Assembly (NCBI GenBank): GCA_022566795.1
Contig: JADFIF010000010.1
Span: 1 to 39,663, forward strand
Direction: 5' to 3'
Origin: Chloroflexota bacterium
GTDB taxonomy: Bacteria; Chloroflexota; Dehalococcoidia; Lucifugimonadales; G022566795
Length of the DNA: 39,663 nt
Position numbers and translations under genes: made by a program
Notes under the pieces: model-generated
Told to the model about the DNA's origin: nothing
What the model saw: only the letters and a program-made list of their open reading frames with translations
Databases searched by the model: none
Part shown: positions 7,124 through 16,644 of the stretch, in pieces
How the letters are laid out: every line of letters begins with the position of its first letter
How positions within the stretch are numbered: the stretch's first letter is position 1

Positions 7124-7609
7124 AGTCCCTGGGACCGGGCGAGGGTTAACACCGCGGTGCAGCGGCCATGGGCACCACACCCTTGCGTGCGGATCAGCTC
7201 ACCGCCGCCCTCCCGCGTCTCATAAAACTTGCGTGCCTGGTTCAGGTAAGCCTGGGTTTAAACCGGCAAGCCAACTGGACGTACCTTCTTCTAGAAGGCA
7301 AGCCCCAGCATCTGAATCATGGTGGAACGCCAGGAGTACAGAATTCTTAATACCACACTATCCATCTGGCTGGCAAGGACATAGGGACTCGGGTTGGCTG
7401 TCTACATCGCCGCCGAGATGGCGAAACGTCTCTTCGTGCGTTACAGGCTACGGGCAATTGCCGCCCGGGCGAGGTGAGGGAGGTTGATTGTCAGCTGCAA
7501 CGGGTTGGAAGACGGCTCAGTCACGAAACCGCGCCGCCTTGTATCCCTTACCGAGTCGTGGTGCTCCGTGAGGTGCTCAAACTGGCTGTCCCGATTGAGG
7601 CGCCTCGGC
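7124..7609. other. Gene-free stretch upstream of the zinc-ribbon gene
   Basis: About 490 bases with no supported gene. Open frames here lack ribosome binding sites or are shadows of the ATPase gene that ends at 7610. The promoter of the zinc-ribbon operon should lie in its left part, but no good -35/-10 pair was seen. GGGTTTAAACCGG near 7254 resembles a T-loop but has no tRNA around it. Confidence 0.5.
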
Positions 7610-8323
7610 TCAGGTGCGGAAGCGCTGGCCTCGTGACTCGTGCTGCACCAGGGCGCCATCCCTGATCTCCAGGACTTCGTCGGCCATCGCCAGCAAGGTC
7701 GAGTCGTGGGTGGCGGCGACGACGCTGATGCCCTGGTCCTGGACCATCTGCTTGAAAAGGCCGAAAATTGCCCGGGCGTTGACCGAGTCCAGCTCGCCGG
7801 TAGGTTCGTCGGCCAGAAGCAGAGGCGGTCTGTTGACGATGGCTCGGGCGATAGCGACCCGCTGCTGCTCGCCGCCCGACAGCTCGTAGGGGCGGTGGCG
7901 AGCCCTTGGCCACAGGCCGACCATCTCCAGGACTTCCCTTGCGCGTGCCCGCCGTTCTCGAACGCCAACGCCGGCGATGCGCTGGGGCAGCTCGACGTTC
8001 TCGAAAGCGGACAGCAGCGGCAGCAGCCCGAAGGACTGGAAGACGAACCCGATCTTGTGGCGGCGTATCTGTGTCAACTCGTGCTCGTCGAGGCTGGCCA
8101 TGTCGCGCTCCTCGAACAGGATCTGCCCGGACGACGGCCGGTCGAGCCCGCCCACGATGTTCAGCAGCGTGGTCTTGCCGGAGCCTGACCTGCCGACCAC
8201 CGCGACGAACTGGCCCGGGAACACCGACATGTTGACGCCCCGAAGTGCGCTGATCACCTCGGACCCAAGGGTGTAGGACCGATGGAGGTCGATGGCGGCG
8301 ACGAGGCGTTGGACTCTACTCAT
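7610..8323 (-). CDS. ABC transporter ATP-binding protein, LolD/MacB type
   Basis: A 237-residue ATPase that would power the two FtsX-type permeases of this operon. All nucleotide-binding elements are intact: Walker A GRSGSGKT (44-51), Q-loop Gln in FVFQSFGLLP (about 96), signature LSGGEQQ (148-154), Walker B LLLADEP (168-174) followed by the TGELD that is typical of the LolD/MacB/FtsE branch, and H-loop His206 (ATHD). The ATG at 8323 overlaps the stop codon of the preceding ATPase gene (8316-8318), so the two are translationally coupled. It is the last gene of the four-gene operon. Members of this branch drive mechanical movements of periplasmic domains or lipoprotein and small-molecule export rather than import. 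Confidence 0.95.
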   Translation of the reverse strand: MSRVQRLVAAIDLHRSYTLGSEVISALRGVNMSVFPGQFVAVVGRSGSGKTTLLNIVGGLDRPSSGQILFEERDMASLDEHELTQIRRHKIGFVFQSFGLLPLLSAFENVELPQRIAGVGVRERRARAREVLEMVGLWPRARHRPYELSGGEQQRVAIARAIVNRPPLLLADEPTGELDSVNARAIFGLFKQMVQDQGISVVAATHDSTLLAMADEVLEIRDGALVQHESRGQRFRT

Positions 8324-9215
8324 CCGTGGGTGCCTCCGGCACTAGCGTGACTTTGCCATCCTCGACGCTCACCCTGGCCCTGCCCTTTATCTTCGATTGC
8401 TCCAGGTACTCCCTGGGTATCTGGACCCGGCCGCTGCTGTCGACGAGGGAAAACTCCTCCAGCGGCTGCTCCGTCTCGGCGGTGCCGGTCATCCTCTGGA
8501 AGGTAACCCTGCGCCTGATTTCGGTAGAGGTTTTGCCGTCCCGGATCATTACGACCCTGCCGACCTTGTAGGCGATATCGGGGTCGTGGGTCACGATCAT
8601 GACGGTGGTCCCCATCTCTTGGTTTACGGTGCCGAACAGGTCGAGGACCTCAGCCGCCGTGGCATCGTCCAGCTCGCCTGTGGGCTCGTCGGCCAGCAGA
8701 AGCGGCGGATGGTTTGCCAGCGCGACGGCTATTGCGACGCGCTGCTGCTCGCCTCCCGACAGCCTCTCGGGAGTATGGTCCATTCGATGACCCAGGCCTA
8801 CGAGCCTCACCAGCTCTTCGGCGCGTTGCCGTCGTTGGCCCGTGGAGACGTTGGTGAGCATCATCGGGAGCGCCACGTTCTCGAGGGTAGACAGGTACGG
8901 AAAGAGGTTTCGGCTGGTCTGCTGCCAGATGAACCCCACATCCTCCCGCCTGTACACCTCCACCTCGCCTGCCGTAAGCCTGAGCAGGTCTTTCCCACCG
9001 ACGGAGACACCACCCGCTGAGGGCGTGTCGTAGCCGGCCAGGATGTTGAGCAGGGTGCTCTTGCCGCTGCCGCTTGCCCCGACGATGGCGACGACCTCTC
9101 CCTGCTCAACGGTCAGGTCGAGCCCTCTGAGGGCCACGACCTCTAGGTCCGCCACCTTGTAGATTTTGAACAGGTCCTCGCACACGATGTACGGAGGCCT
9201 GCCTGAGTATGTCAT
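8316..9215 (-). CDS. ABC transporter ATP-binding protein fused to an AbrB-like domain
   Basis: A 299-residue protein. Residues 8-240 are a LolD/MacB-type ATPase: Walker A GASGSGKS (46-53), Q-loop around 98-99, signature LSGGEQQ (152-158), Walker B LLLADEP (172-178), TGELD and H-loop His210. After a linker, residues about 255-294 read as a SpoVT/AbrB swapped-hairpin domain: SLVDSSGRVQIPREYLEQ, then KIKGRARVSVEDGKVTLVP, including the hallmark GRVQIP. AbrB domains usually dimerise and bind DNA; on an ABC ATPase one could dimerise the subunit or regulate it. The start is ATG 9215 with GGGAGA 7 bases upstream; the frame is open far upstream to 9800, but that part overlaps the permease gene in another frame. 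It lies 17 bases after permease 1 and overlaps the next ATPase gene. Confidence 0.92.
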   Translation of the reverse strand: MTYSGRPPYIVCEDLFKIYKVADLEVVALRGLDLTVEQGEVVAIVGASGSGKSTLLNILAGYDTPSAGGVSVGGKDLLRLTAGEVEVYRREDVGFIWQQTSRNLFPYLSTLENVALPMMLTNVSTGQRRQRAEELVRLVGLGHRMDHTPERLSGGEQQRVAIAVALANHPPLLLADEPTGELDDATAAEVLDLFGTVNQEMGTTVMIVTHDPDIAYKVGRVVMIRDGKTSTEIRRRVTFQRMTGTAETEQPLEEFSLVDSSGRVQIPREYLEQSKIKGRARVSVEDGKVTLVPEAPTDE

Positions 9216-9232
9216 AGCGGTCTCCCGGCGGG

Positions 9233-12200
9233 TTACATCTCGCCCAGTCGCAGGATTCGCTGCAACGATATCCGGCGGATGAACCATATCATACCGAGAA
9301 TGATGGCCGTGAAGACCGCCAGCATCGCGGCGTATGTGATCAAAAGGGTTACCCAGTCGACCTCGATAACGAACGGAGGCAGCACCTGGCTCCCCGAGTC
9401 GTCGTTGCCGAGGAAGGGCATGATGGTGGAGCCCAGCCTGCGGCCCATCCACGTGCCGATTGCCATCCCGGCCGCGATGACCAGGGCCTGCTCGAGCCAA
9501 ACGAGCATCACGAGCTGGCGCATGGAAAAACCGAGGGTTCTCATCAGCGCAAACTGCACCTCGCGGCTGCGGAAAGAGACATAGGCGTGAACAAGGAATC
9601 CGAGTGCACTGAGGATCAACACCGCCGAAAAGGCGATGAACAGCAGGGCTCGCCAGCCTGCCTTCACCAGAGGGTCTACTTGAGATGCCGCCAGCACTGC
9701 GACGCGGTCGTGCACGGCTCTCGCGGGGAAGGGCTGGCCTCGGCCAAGGGTGTCCAACAGGCTGACACGCGCCTCGCCATCCCCGGCGGTTGATATCCAC
9801 ATCTCGTTTGGTTTCAGCTCGCTGGTGGTCGCCTCGAGGTTGACGTAGCTGGAAAGTGACGTTAGATCGGAGATGAGGTACCGTTTGTTAAACGTGTCCA
9901 GCGTCGGGAAGTAGTCGATTGCGTCGAGCACGCGAACGGTAACTCGGTGCCCGGCCACCGAGACGTTTATGACCTCGCCGACGCGATGCCCCGTCTCCCT
10001 GAGGAAGGACCTGCTGGCCAACACCGGCACCGGCGAGGCGGCGGGGCCGTGGAAGATGCCCCTGCTCACCAGGGGGCCGCCCTCGGTCCAGATGAACGTC
10101 AATCCGCCCCCGCCGTCGTCGTGCCGCAGGAGCGAGTCGGAGGGCGACTGCGGCGCAACGCGCAGCACGCTCCACGCGGATGGCTCGTCGAACGCCTCCA
10201 ACGAGTGGCGCTGGCCATCGCGTCCCGTGAAGAAGACGTCGAGGATTGAAACCGAGCCGGCCCTGAGGCGGTTCCGGCCGTCCACCTCGTGAACGGCCAG
10301 CGACACCAGTGTAAGGGGGCGGGCGGGCTGCAGCACCGCTCGGCGGCCGAAGCGGCTGGTCCTTCTCAGGGGCGCCTGGAGACGGAAGGTCTGGTCCGAA
10401 GCCAACGCCCCGAGGAAGTACGTGAAGTAGCGGTCGTTGTCGTCTTTGATCCTGGCGGTGAACACCACGGTGGATTGGGCTCGATCTGGCTTGACCGTCA
10501 CCCCAATATCCCTGGCCTCTGCCGGTATGGCGATGCCCTTGGGCAGCCCCACACCGCCCAAAGAAAGCAGAAGCTCATCCAGCGGTTTCTTTGAGAAGTC
10601 GTCTCTGAACCAGGCTACGTCCGCGATGGTCTGGCGATCAACGGAGAACATGGTGTAGCCCTCTCCAAGTAGCTTGGACAGGTCAGATCCGAAGCCACGA
10701 AATACCGGGCTCACCGCCTCCACGGCGGGCAGATCGGTGTAGCTGGCGGACAGCGGCCTGCTCGTCCCCCGATTGTCCAACGTCAGGCCCTCGAGTCGAA
10801 TATCGGCCCCCGTGTCGTAGAGCGCTCGCTCTTCGAAGCTTCGGTCTAGGGTGCCGCCGAAGCTCGCCGCGAAGATTCCCAGGCCGGTCATGAGAATCAG
10901 CAGCAGCGACAGCCGGGCGTAGTGGGTCGGATTGCGAGCCATCTGCCACAGCCCCATGACGAGGCCGGCGGGGAGCACAGGCGACAGGATGCGGCTGCTC
11001 AGGTTCAAGACCAATGGGAACAGCCTAAGCAGCACCATCCCAAGTGCTACGAGGATGAGAGCGGGGACCGCCAGCAGCACCTGGTCGACTGCGACCTCAC
11101 CGAATATCCCCGTTGCAACGACGGAGCCTCGCTCGGAGAGCTGCCTGAAAAGCAGGACGCTTACGGCCAGCAGCATGACGTCAAGATAGTAACGCTGGAA
11201 GAAGGGCTGGCTGGTCGGACGGGAGGCCTCCTGACGGTGGCGAACGACGCCGACTCTCGAGGCTTGCACGGCGGGAATCATCAGCGCAGCGAAGCTCAAG
11301 AGACCTCCCAGCGCGCTCATCACGTATGCGCTGCGGCTGATATCGACAGGAAGCCTATCGCCTCCGCTAAGGTCGGAGAAGGCGGGCGTCAGCCCCAGAA
11401 CGCTGATTACGACGGATGCGATGATGGGGGCGGCAACTGTCGCCAGGATAGAAATGGTCGCGCCCTCGAGGAAAAATACAGCCAGAATCTGGCCCGAGGT
11501 TGCGCCACGGCTGCGCAGCAGCGCTATCTCGGTGCGCTGCTGCTCGACCAGCAGCGACGAGATCGTCACGATGTAGTACAGGATCACCACGGCGATGAGT
11601 ACCAGCACGACGAACATTGGCAGCTTGGAGAAGAACAAGCGCCGGTCGTACTCCGCCAGCGCGTCCTCCAGGGAGGTGATCTGCCGGTAGCTGAACAGCT
11701 CGGTTCTCAGCCGGTTGTTCATGATCGCCAGGCCTCTCCGCGCCGTCGAGGCGTTCTGCGCGTTGAGGCGGTCAGGGTCGACCAATAGCAGCCAAGCGTA
11801 GGACGTGTCCAGGTCCTCGAAAGCCGAGCCCAGCACGTTCATATATGCCGATTCCGACAGGAAGAAAGGCACCGATCGAAAGCTGGCCAGCGGGCCGCGA
11901 AGAATCGTATCGTCGAGATACCAGATCTCGTCGTTGGGGTCGTTTTTTTCGAAGATGCCGGAGACTATGGCCGTCGCGTATGGGATGGAGTCTGTCCAGT
12001 ATGGAACCGTTGAAAGGCTATCCCCCAGGCCCAAGCCGAAGGTCTCCGCAGCCTCGGCCGGAATCATAGCCTCGATAATGAGGGGCTCCCCCGGCTCGTT
12101 CAAGGCGATCTCTTGCGGCAGTCTGCCCCCCGGAAGGACCGTGATGTAGTCGAGCAGGCGGGGCATGAAGGCGAAGTAGGCTCGGTCGTCATCGACACCC

Positions 12201-12574
12201 GCGTCCGCCTCGTCTCCCGGCTGAGTCAGGAAAAAGGTTGCCGTACGCCCCGCCCGCATGGTATCCCTCAGCATCCAGTCCACGCGGCTGTTGAGCTGAC
12301 GGAGCACTGCTCTCTCAACCTTGGCGAACTCTTCGACGGTGGTAGGCCCGCGATCGGCCTTCAAGATGATGTCCTTCTCGGTGGTCGAGAGCTTGTCCAG
12401 GGTGTTGTCCAGGGCCAGCTCGCGCAAGGAGTCGAAGTAGATAATGGTTCCGGCCATGACCGTGGAGGCAAGCAGTACGCCGACGATGACGGCGGACAAC
12501 AGCCGCCAATGGGCCAGGCCGCGTTTGACCACCAGCGGCCAGGCCAAGATCACCTTGTATAGCGCGTCTAGCAT
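9233..12574 (-). CDS. Giant FtsX-type ABC permease (1113 residues)
   Basis: A large MacB/FtsX-family permease, about twice the usual size. An N-terminal membrane helix (about 24-46) is followed by a MacB-like extracytoplasmic domain (about 50-310), a first FtsX module with three helices (about 318-440, containing EIALLRSRGAT), additional helices (to about 590), a second large extracytoplasmic region, and a C-terminal FtsX module starting near residue 972 (AGWRALLFIA; FALMRTLGFS). Part of the second extracytoplasmic region (roughly 690-790) ends in a beta-rich segment (LVSLAVHEVDG, GSVSILDVFFTG) that resembles the galactose-binding-like segment of the neighbouring permease. It is preceded by permease 2 with a 12-base gap and followed by the two ATPases, so all four probably form one transporter. 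The substrate is unknown. Confidence 0.9.
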   Translation of the reverse strand: MLDALYKVILAWPLVVKRGLAHWRLLSAVIVGVLLASTVMAGTIIYFDSLRELALDNTLDKLSTTEKDIILKADRGPTTVEEFAKVERAVLRQLNSRVDWMLRDTMRAGRTATFFLTQPGDEADAGVDDDRAYFAFMPRLLDYITVLPGGRLPQEIALNEPGEPLIIEAMIPAEAAETFGLGLGDSLSTVPYWTDSIPYATAIVSGIFEKNDPNDEIWYLDDTILRGPLASFRSVPFFLSESAYMNVLGSAFEDLDTSYAWLLLVDPDRLNAQNASTARRGLAIMNNRLRTELFSYRQITSLEDALAEYDRRLFFSKLPMFVVLVLIAVVILYYIVTISSLLVEQQRTEIALLRSRGATSGQILAVFFLEGATISILATVAAPIIASVVISVLGLTPAFSDLSGGDRLPVDISRSAYVMSALGGLLSFAALMIPAVQASRVGVVRHRQEASRPTSQPFFQRYYLDVMLLAVSVLLFRQLSERGSVVATGIFGEVAVDQVLLAVPALILVALGMVLLRLFPLVLNLSSRILSPVLPAGLVMGLWQMARNPTHYARLSLLLILMTGLGIFAASFGGTLDRSFEERALYDTGADIRLEGLTLDNRGTSRPLSASYTDLPAVEAVSPVFRGFGSDLSKLLGEGYTMFSVDRQTIADVAWFRDDFSKKPLDELLLSLGGVGLPKGIAIPAEARDIGVTVKPDRAQSTVVFTARIKDDNDRYFTYFLGALASDQTFRLQAPLRRTSRFGRRAVLQPARPLTLVSLAVHEVDGRNRLRAGSVSILDVFFTGRDGQRHSLEAFDEPSAWSVLRVAPQSPSDSLLRHDDGGGGLTFIWTEGGPLVSRGIFHGPAASPVPVLASRSFLRETGHRVGEVINVSVAGHRVTVRVLDAIDYFPTLDTFNKRYLISDLTSLSSYVNLEATTSELKPNEMWISTAGDGEARVSLLDTLGRGQPFPARAVHDRVAVLAASQVDPLVKAGWRALLFIAFSAVLILSALGFLVHAYVSFRSREVQFALMRTLGFSMRQLVMLVWLEQALVIAAGMAIGTWMGRRLGSTIMPFLGNDDSGSQVLPPFVIEVDWVTLLITYAAMLAVFTAIILGMIWFIRRISLQRILRLGEM

Positions 12575-12586
12575 AGGTTGGACAGA

Positions 12587-15500
12587 CTAACCTTCGACCC
12601 TGGAGATCTCCTGCAGATTCAGGCGGAGCATGCTTCGTGCGAGCCAGAGGAGTGCGACGACAAAGATGCCCACCAGGACGGCGTAGATGGGCAGCAGGAA
12701 GCTCCAATCCGTGGTGAGGATGAACGGAGGAATAACTGGGGTCCCGTTCTCGGTAACGGCAACCGACTCCACCATCAAGGTGCTCATCTGAAAGCCGGCC
12801 CAGCTGCCCAGGCCCAAGCCAACGATGAGGATCACGAGGTGCTCGAGGCTCACTAGCCCTACCGTCTGTAGGCGCGACAGGCCAAGAGACTGCAGGAAAC
12901 CCATCTCGGCTCGACTGCGGTCCGCGAATGCGAGCAGGTAGGTGACGTAGCCGAGGCCCGCGGTAAGGATGACGATACCAATGGACAAGAGCGCCATCGC
13001 CTTCCAGCCCGCGGTGATGAGCGGGTCGAGCCGTACCGAATCGAGCAGGGCCTGCTTGTGATGGACGGAGTTGGGCGAAGGAGCCAGCCGGTTCACCACC
13101 GTGAGGACCGAGTCGCCTGCGCCGGGCGCCTCGGCGATGAAGACCTCGTTCGGATAGACCGAAGAGATGGGACTGAGGAGATTCATGTGGGTGAGAAAGC
13201 TGTCCAGGTCGGCGAGGATGAAGCCGCCCCTCCCGGAACTCATGGTTGGAAAGAAGTCGACGACGTCCTTGACCTGCACTGGTATGAGCCGGCCCATGAC
13301 CTCGACAATCGTCGTATCGCGCACGGCCATGCCGGTAGCCCGCATGAAGGAAGAGCTGGCCACGATAGGCATCGGCCCACCGGTCGGGCTCTTGTATACG
13401 CCGCGAAGCCCCCGGTCCGTATCCTTTCCAAAAGAGAATAGAGCCGAGGCCTTCCCGTTGTAGACATCTCTCGTTGATTGTCGGATGACATCCGTCGATA
13501 TCCTGGAAGTGGCTAGCGGAGTCCAAGAGACCGGTCCTTCGAAGTCATCGAGAATCTGGTGACCTCCCTCGCCGCTCGCCGTGACGTGGATGTCGTCGAG
13601 CAGCACCGAACCCGCCGACCCGGCAGGTCCGAACGCAGGCTCATAGAGCTGGACGGAAACGAGCTCGAGCGGCTCCTTCAGAGACGACGGGATCTCGGTC
13701 GTCAGCAAGTGCCACTCTGGGTTACCGAGCTCGCCGAGGGAGACCGTTTTGACAACGCCATCACGGTCCTGAAGCACCATGTACAAGAAGACAATGGTAT
13801 AGCTCTTATCAGGTTTGGCCCAGATGCCAATGGTGGTAGCGCCCTCCGGCACGACGATCGCATCGAAGCGAGAGGCGGGCTGGAGGGCCCGCATCACCCC
13901 GGTGAGGGGGCGCTCCGAAAAGTCTTCACGGTACCACGGAGAGATGTACGGCCACTCTTGCGACTCGAGTGCGAGGACCTCGAACCCCGTTCCGACGAAG
14001 TTGCTTCCCACCCTGCCAGAGGTTCGCAGCGCCATCGACACGGACTGTACCCCAGGTATCGTCAGGTAAACCTTTTTGAGTCCCTCCGTTCCTCGAGCCA
14101 AGTACCCCGGGATCTCCGTTACCCGGATGTCCGAGCCGACCTCGTACCGGATACGGTCCACGTGGCTGCGGTCAAGCGTTCCTCCGACCGTGGTCGCAAG
14201 CACGCCAAGTCCCGTCACAAGGACCAAGAGCAGCACAAGCCAGGTGTATTGAAGCGGATTTCTGGCCATGTGCCACAGTCCCATGGACACCCATACGGGC
14301 GCTGCCTGCGCCAATGCCCCGAGGAGGAGGAACACAACCTGAGCAGGCACCAGCAGAATAAGTCCAATCGTTGGGGCGAGGGAAGTCTCGCTCAGTACCG
14401 GAGGCCGCGTGAAGACGAGCAGCGCGACCAACCCAGACTGTGCGATCAGACCGGCGAGCCTCAATCGAGGCTGCTGGGTGCGCGCCGTCGCCCAGTACAC
14501 GCCAGCCACTGCGGCAGTCAAGATCGCGGGGCCTACCCAGGCCAACCCCGCGTCGTCCCTGAGATCCTGGGCTACGATCGTCGCGGGAAGCGACACGAAG
14601 ACGGCTCCGGCCATAAGGTGCACTATCGAAGGTGATTCGCCGCTCAGGAACCGCACGAAGATCGGGAAGAACCTCATGAACAGCAGGCCTACGACGGTCA
14701 AGAGCAGCACGGGCGCCAGCAGGAGAGCCTCGTTCACCTCCACGTCCTTGAATAGTCCGCCCGAGATCAGCTGCCCTCTGGCCCGCAGCTCCCAGAAGAC
14801 CAGCCCGCCGATGACCAGGAGACCGATATCGATGTAGTAGCGCTGGAAGAAGGGCACCGACGGAGGACGCGATGAGCGAAGCTTATGGATGATAAGGCCG
14901 GTCCTAGCGCCGATGACGCCGGGTATCACGAATATCGCAAGGCTCAGCAGGGCGCTGCCCGCCGCCACCGCGAAGGGCGTCCACCTGAACTCCACCGGCA
15001 GGAAGCTTCCCCCGGTAATCTCGCTGAAGTAAGGCAGTTTCCCGGCTGCCGCCACCAGGCCCATGGCCAGAAACGGCGCGACGAGCGCCGCCGTCGCGGC
15101 GAGCACGAGTCCTTCGGTAGCATACAACCTGAGCAGCTGTAGGGTTCCGACGCCTCGGCTCCTCAACAGTGCCACGTCCCCTTCTCTGCTCTGGACCAGG
15201 TACGACACCATCATCGACATGTAGTAGAGGACGGTCAGGACCATGATCGCCAGAAGCAAAAGCAGCGGCACACTGGAGAAGAAGCTGCGCCTTTCGAAGG
15301 TTCTCAGCAGCGACTTGATACCGGTCAAGACCGCCGAACCCTGCAGTTGCTCTGTGATGTCGGCGTCGAGGGCCGCTATGCGATCGCGCGCCTCGGAAGC
15401 CGACCACGCTTTGAGCTTTTCCTTGTCTACGAACAAGTACCAGGTAGAGGTTACCAGCGAACGCGGATAAGCCTTGCCGACGCCGTCTATCAACGCACCG

Positions 15501-16240
15501 CGTGTGACGAAAAGGCCGAGGGGAGGCTCCTCAGGGTCGACTTCGACGCCCAACTCCGGGTCGTCCGACAAAGGCTCTGGATCTACGAGCACCGTAGCGT
15601 GCCGCTGCCAGTACGCGTCCGACGGGTCAGCTGCCTCGACGATACCTACAATGGTCGCCGTCATCCGGGTTGGGTTCCCAAGAGACGGCGTCAACGTGAG
15701 GACGTCCCCCACGCTCAGGCCGAAGAGCCGGGCAGCCGGGGCTCCAATATTGACCTCGAACTTAGGGCCACGTGTTCCGGTCCCGACCTCGTCGGTCGCC
15801 ATGCGCCCTTCCCGCAACGTCACGTGGTCCTCAAGGCTGGCGAGGAGTTGGAAGTAGCCGCGGGACAGCCTTTGCCCGGCGTCCAGCAGGGGACGTCTGG
15901 GAAGTTCGACCAGGTAGGCCGTAGTCCGCACGTAGCGCTCTTGACCCTCGTAGATATCGGCCACGTGGCGGTTGACCGCCTGCTCCAGGGCACTGTCTGC
16001 GCCATCGAGGCCGCCATCGGAGAGCGGGATGTGAGGAGCGAACGTGAATATATCGATGAACGGGTCGGAGGCCCGGTCTATCGCCGTGTTGAGACTCTGC
16101 CGCTCCAGCGCTTGCAGGTAAACGGGAGCTCCCGCGACCAGGGCAGTCGCCACCACGATGCCAACGAAGATGCTTAGCAGCAGCTTCCAGTCGTCAACCA
16201 GACGCCGGACGATGAATGTCCAGGTGGACAGCGTGTGCAT
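12587..16240 (-). CDS. Giant FtsX-type ABC permease (1217 residues)
   Basis: First gene of the ABC operon and a paralogue of the following permease. An N-terminal helix (about 20-42) is followed by a MacB-like extracytoplasmic domain, an FtsX module (around 315-450, GDVALLRSRGVGT), a block of extra helices (roughly 470-680), a second extracytoplasmic region, and a C-terminal FtsX module from about residue 1077 (AGWKAMALLSIG; MGFLQSLGLS). Residues about 800-890 look like a galactose-binding (jelly-roll) module: EWHLLTTEIP at 842-851, PLELVSVQLYEP, and the closing GSVLLDDIHV near 878-886; a second DDFEG..W segment starts near 897. Such modules usually bind carbohydrate, so a glycan or glycolipid substrate is possible, but this is inference. 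The ATG at 16240 has only a weak ribosome binding site. The operon promoter must lie in 16241-16644. Confidence 0.9.
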   Translation of the reverse strand: MHTLSTWTFIVRRLVDDWKLLLSIFVGIVVATALVAGAPVYLQALERQSLNTAIDRASDPFIDIFTFAPHIPLSDGGLDGADSALEQAVNRHVADIYEGQERYVRTTAYLVELPRRPLLDAGQRLSRGYFQLLASLEDHVTLREGRMATDEVGTGTRGPKFEVNIGAPAARLFGLSVGDVLTLTPSLGNPTRMTATIVGIVEAADPSDAYWQRHATVLVDPEPLSDDPELGVEVDPEEPPLGLFVTRGALIDGVGKAYPRSLVTSTWYLFVDKEKLKAWSASEARDRIAALDADITEQLQGSAVLTGIKSLLRTFERRSFFSSVPLLLLLAIMVLTVLYYMSMMVSYLVQSREGDVALLRSRGVGTLQLLRLYATEGLVLAATAALVAPFLAMGLVAAAGKLPYFSEITGGSFLPVEFRWTPFAVAAGSALLSLAIFVIPGVIGARTGLIIHKLRSSRPPSVPFFQRYYIDIGLLVIGGLVFWELRARGQLISGGLFKDVEVNEALLLAPVLLLTVVGLLFMRFFPIFVRFLSGESPSIVHLMAGAVFVSLPATIVAQDLRDDAGLAWVGPAILTAAVAGVYWATARTQQPRLRLAGLIAQSGLVALLVFTRPPVLSETSLAPTIGLILLVPAQVVFLLLGALAQAAPVWVSMGLWHMARNPLQYTWLVLLLVLVTGLGVLATTVGGTLDRSHVDRIRYEVGSDIRVTEIPGYLARGTEGLKKVYLTIPGVQSVSMALRTSGRVGSNFVGTGFEVLALESQEWPYISPWYREDFSERPLTGVMRALQPASRFDAIVVPEGATTIGIWAKPDKSYTIVFLYMVLQDRDGVVKTVSLGELGNPEWHLLTTEIPSSLKEPLELVSVQLYEPAFGPAGSAGSVLLDDIHVTASGEGGHQILDDFEGPVSWTPLATSRISTDVIRQSTRDVYNGKASALFSFGKDTDRGLRGVYKSPTGGPMPIVASSSFMRATGMAVRDTTIVEVMGRLIPVQVKDVVDFFPTMSSGRGGFILADLDSFLTHMNLLSPISSVYPNEVFIAEAPGAGDSVLTVVNRLAPSPNSVHHKQALLDSVRLDPLITAGWKAMALLSIGIVILTAGLGYVTYLLAFADRSRAEMGFLQSLGLSRLQTVGLVSLEHLVILIVGLGLGSWAGFQMSTLMVESVAVTENGTPVIPPFILTTDWSFLLPIYAVLVGIFVVALLWLARSMLRLNLQEISRVEG

Positions 16241-16644
16241 ACCTAACGTGGGGCCCGCGCGTTGGGGTGGTCGGTGCTTCCCGCGGACCGGTGTTTAGTG
16301 CGGCGTTGAGCAGCCGTCCTCAGAAAACAGCGATCTGTCGGCACCTGGGACCCGCCCTGACGCATTTGCCTTCCGACGAGCCCACTCCTCACAACAGGCC
16401 TGTCCACCGCTGATACGTGACTGGGAGCTGTGTGGATGGTGCCCTCGGTGGCATAGAGGTCAAGATGCCAGATAGAAGCTTTTCAACTCCGGTTCAGCGC
16501 TCCGCTCAAGCATAGCATAGGTCGTAGCGCGCAGACCGGTGCATCGGCGAGCCACCGGCAAGAGATGACTCGCGCGGCTGCATGGACTCGGGTGTGGTGT
16601 TCCAGGCAGGCGGTGGGATGGTCGATATGGGTTTCGGCACTCAG
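16241..16644. other. Intergenic region between the acyl-CoA dehydrogenase and ABC operons
   Basis: About 400 bases without a supported gene. It should contain the end of the acyl-CoA dehydrogenase operon and the promoter of the ABC operon, both on the minus strand. No clear intrinsic terminator and no convincing -35/-10 pair were found by eye. Confidence 0.5.

Noticed and set aside
7240-7290. T-loop-like GGGTTTAAACCGG
   Set aside because: It is a simple palindrome without a surrounding cloverleaf.
9216-9800. N-terminal extension of the AbrB-fused ATPase to 9800
   Set aside because: It lies inside the permease gene in another frame and reads as low-complexity Arg/His/Pro-rich text; ATG 9215 with GGGAGA gives the normal ATPase N-terminus.
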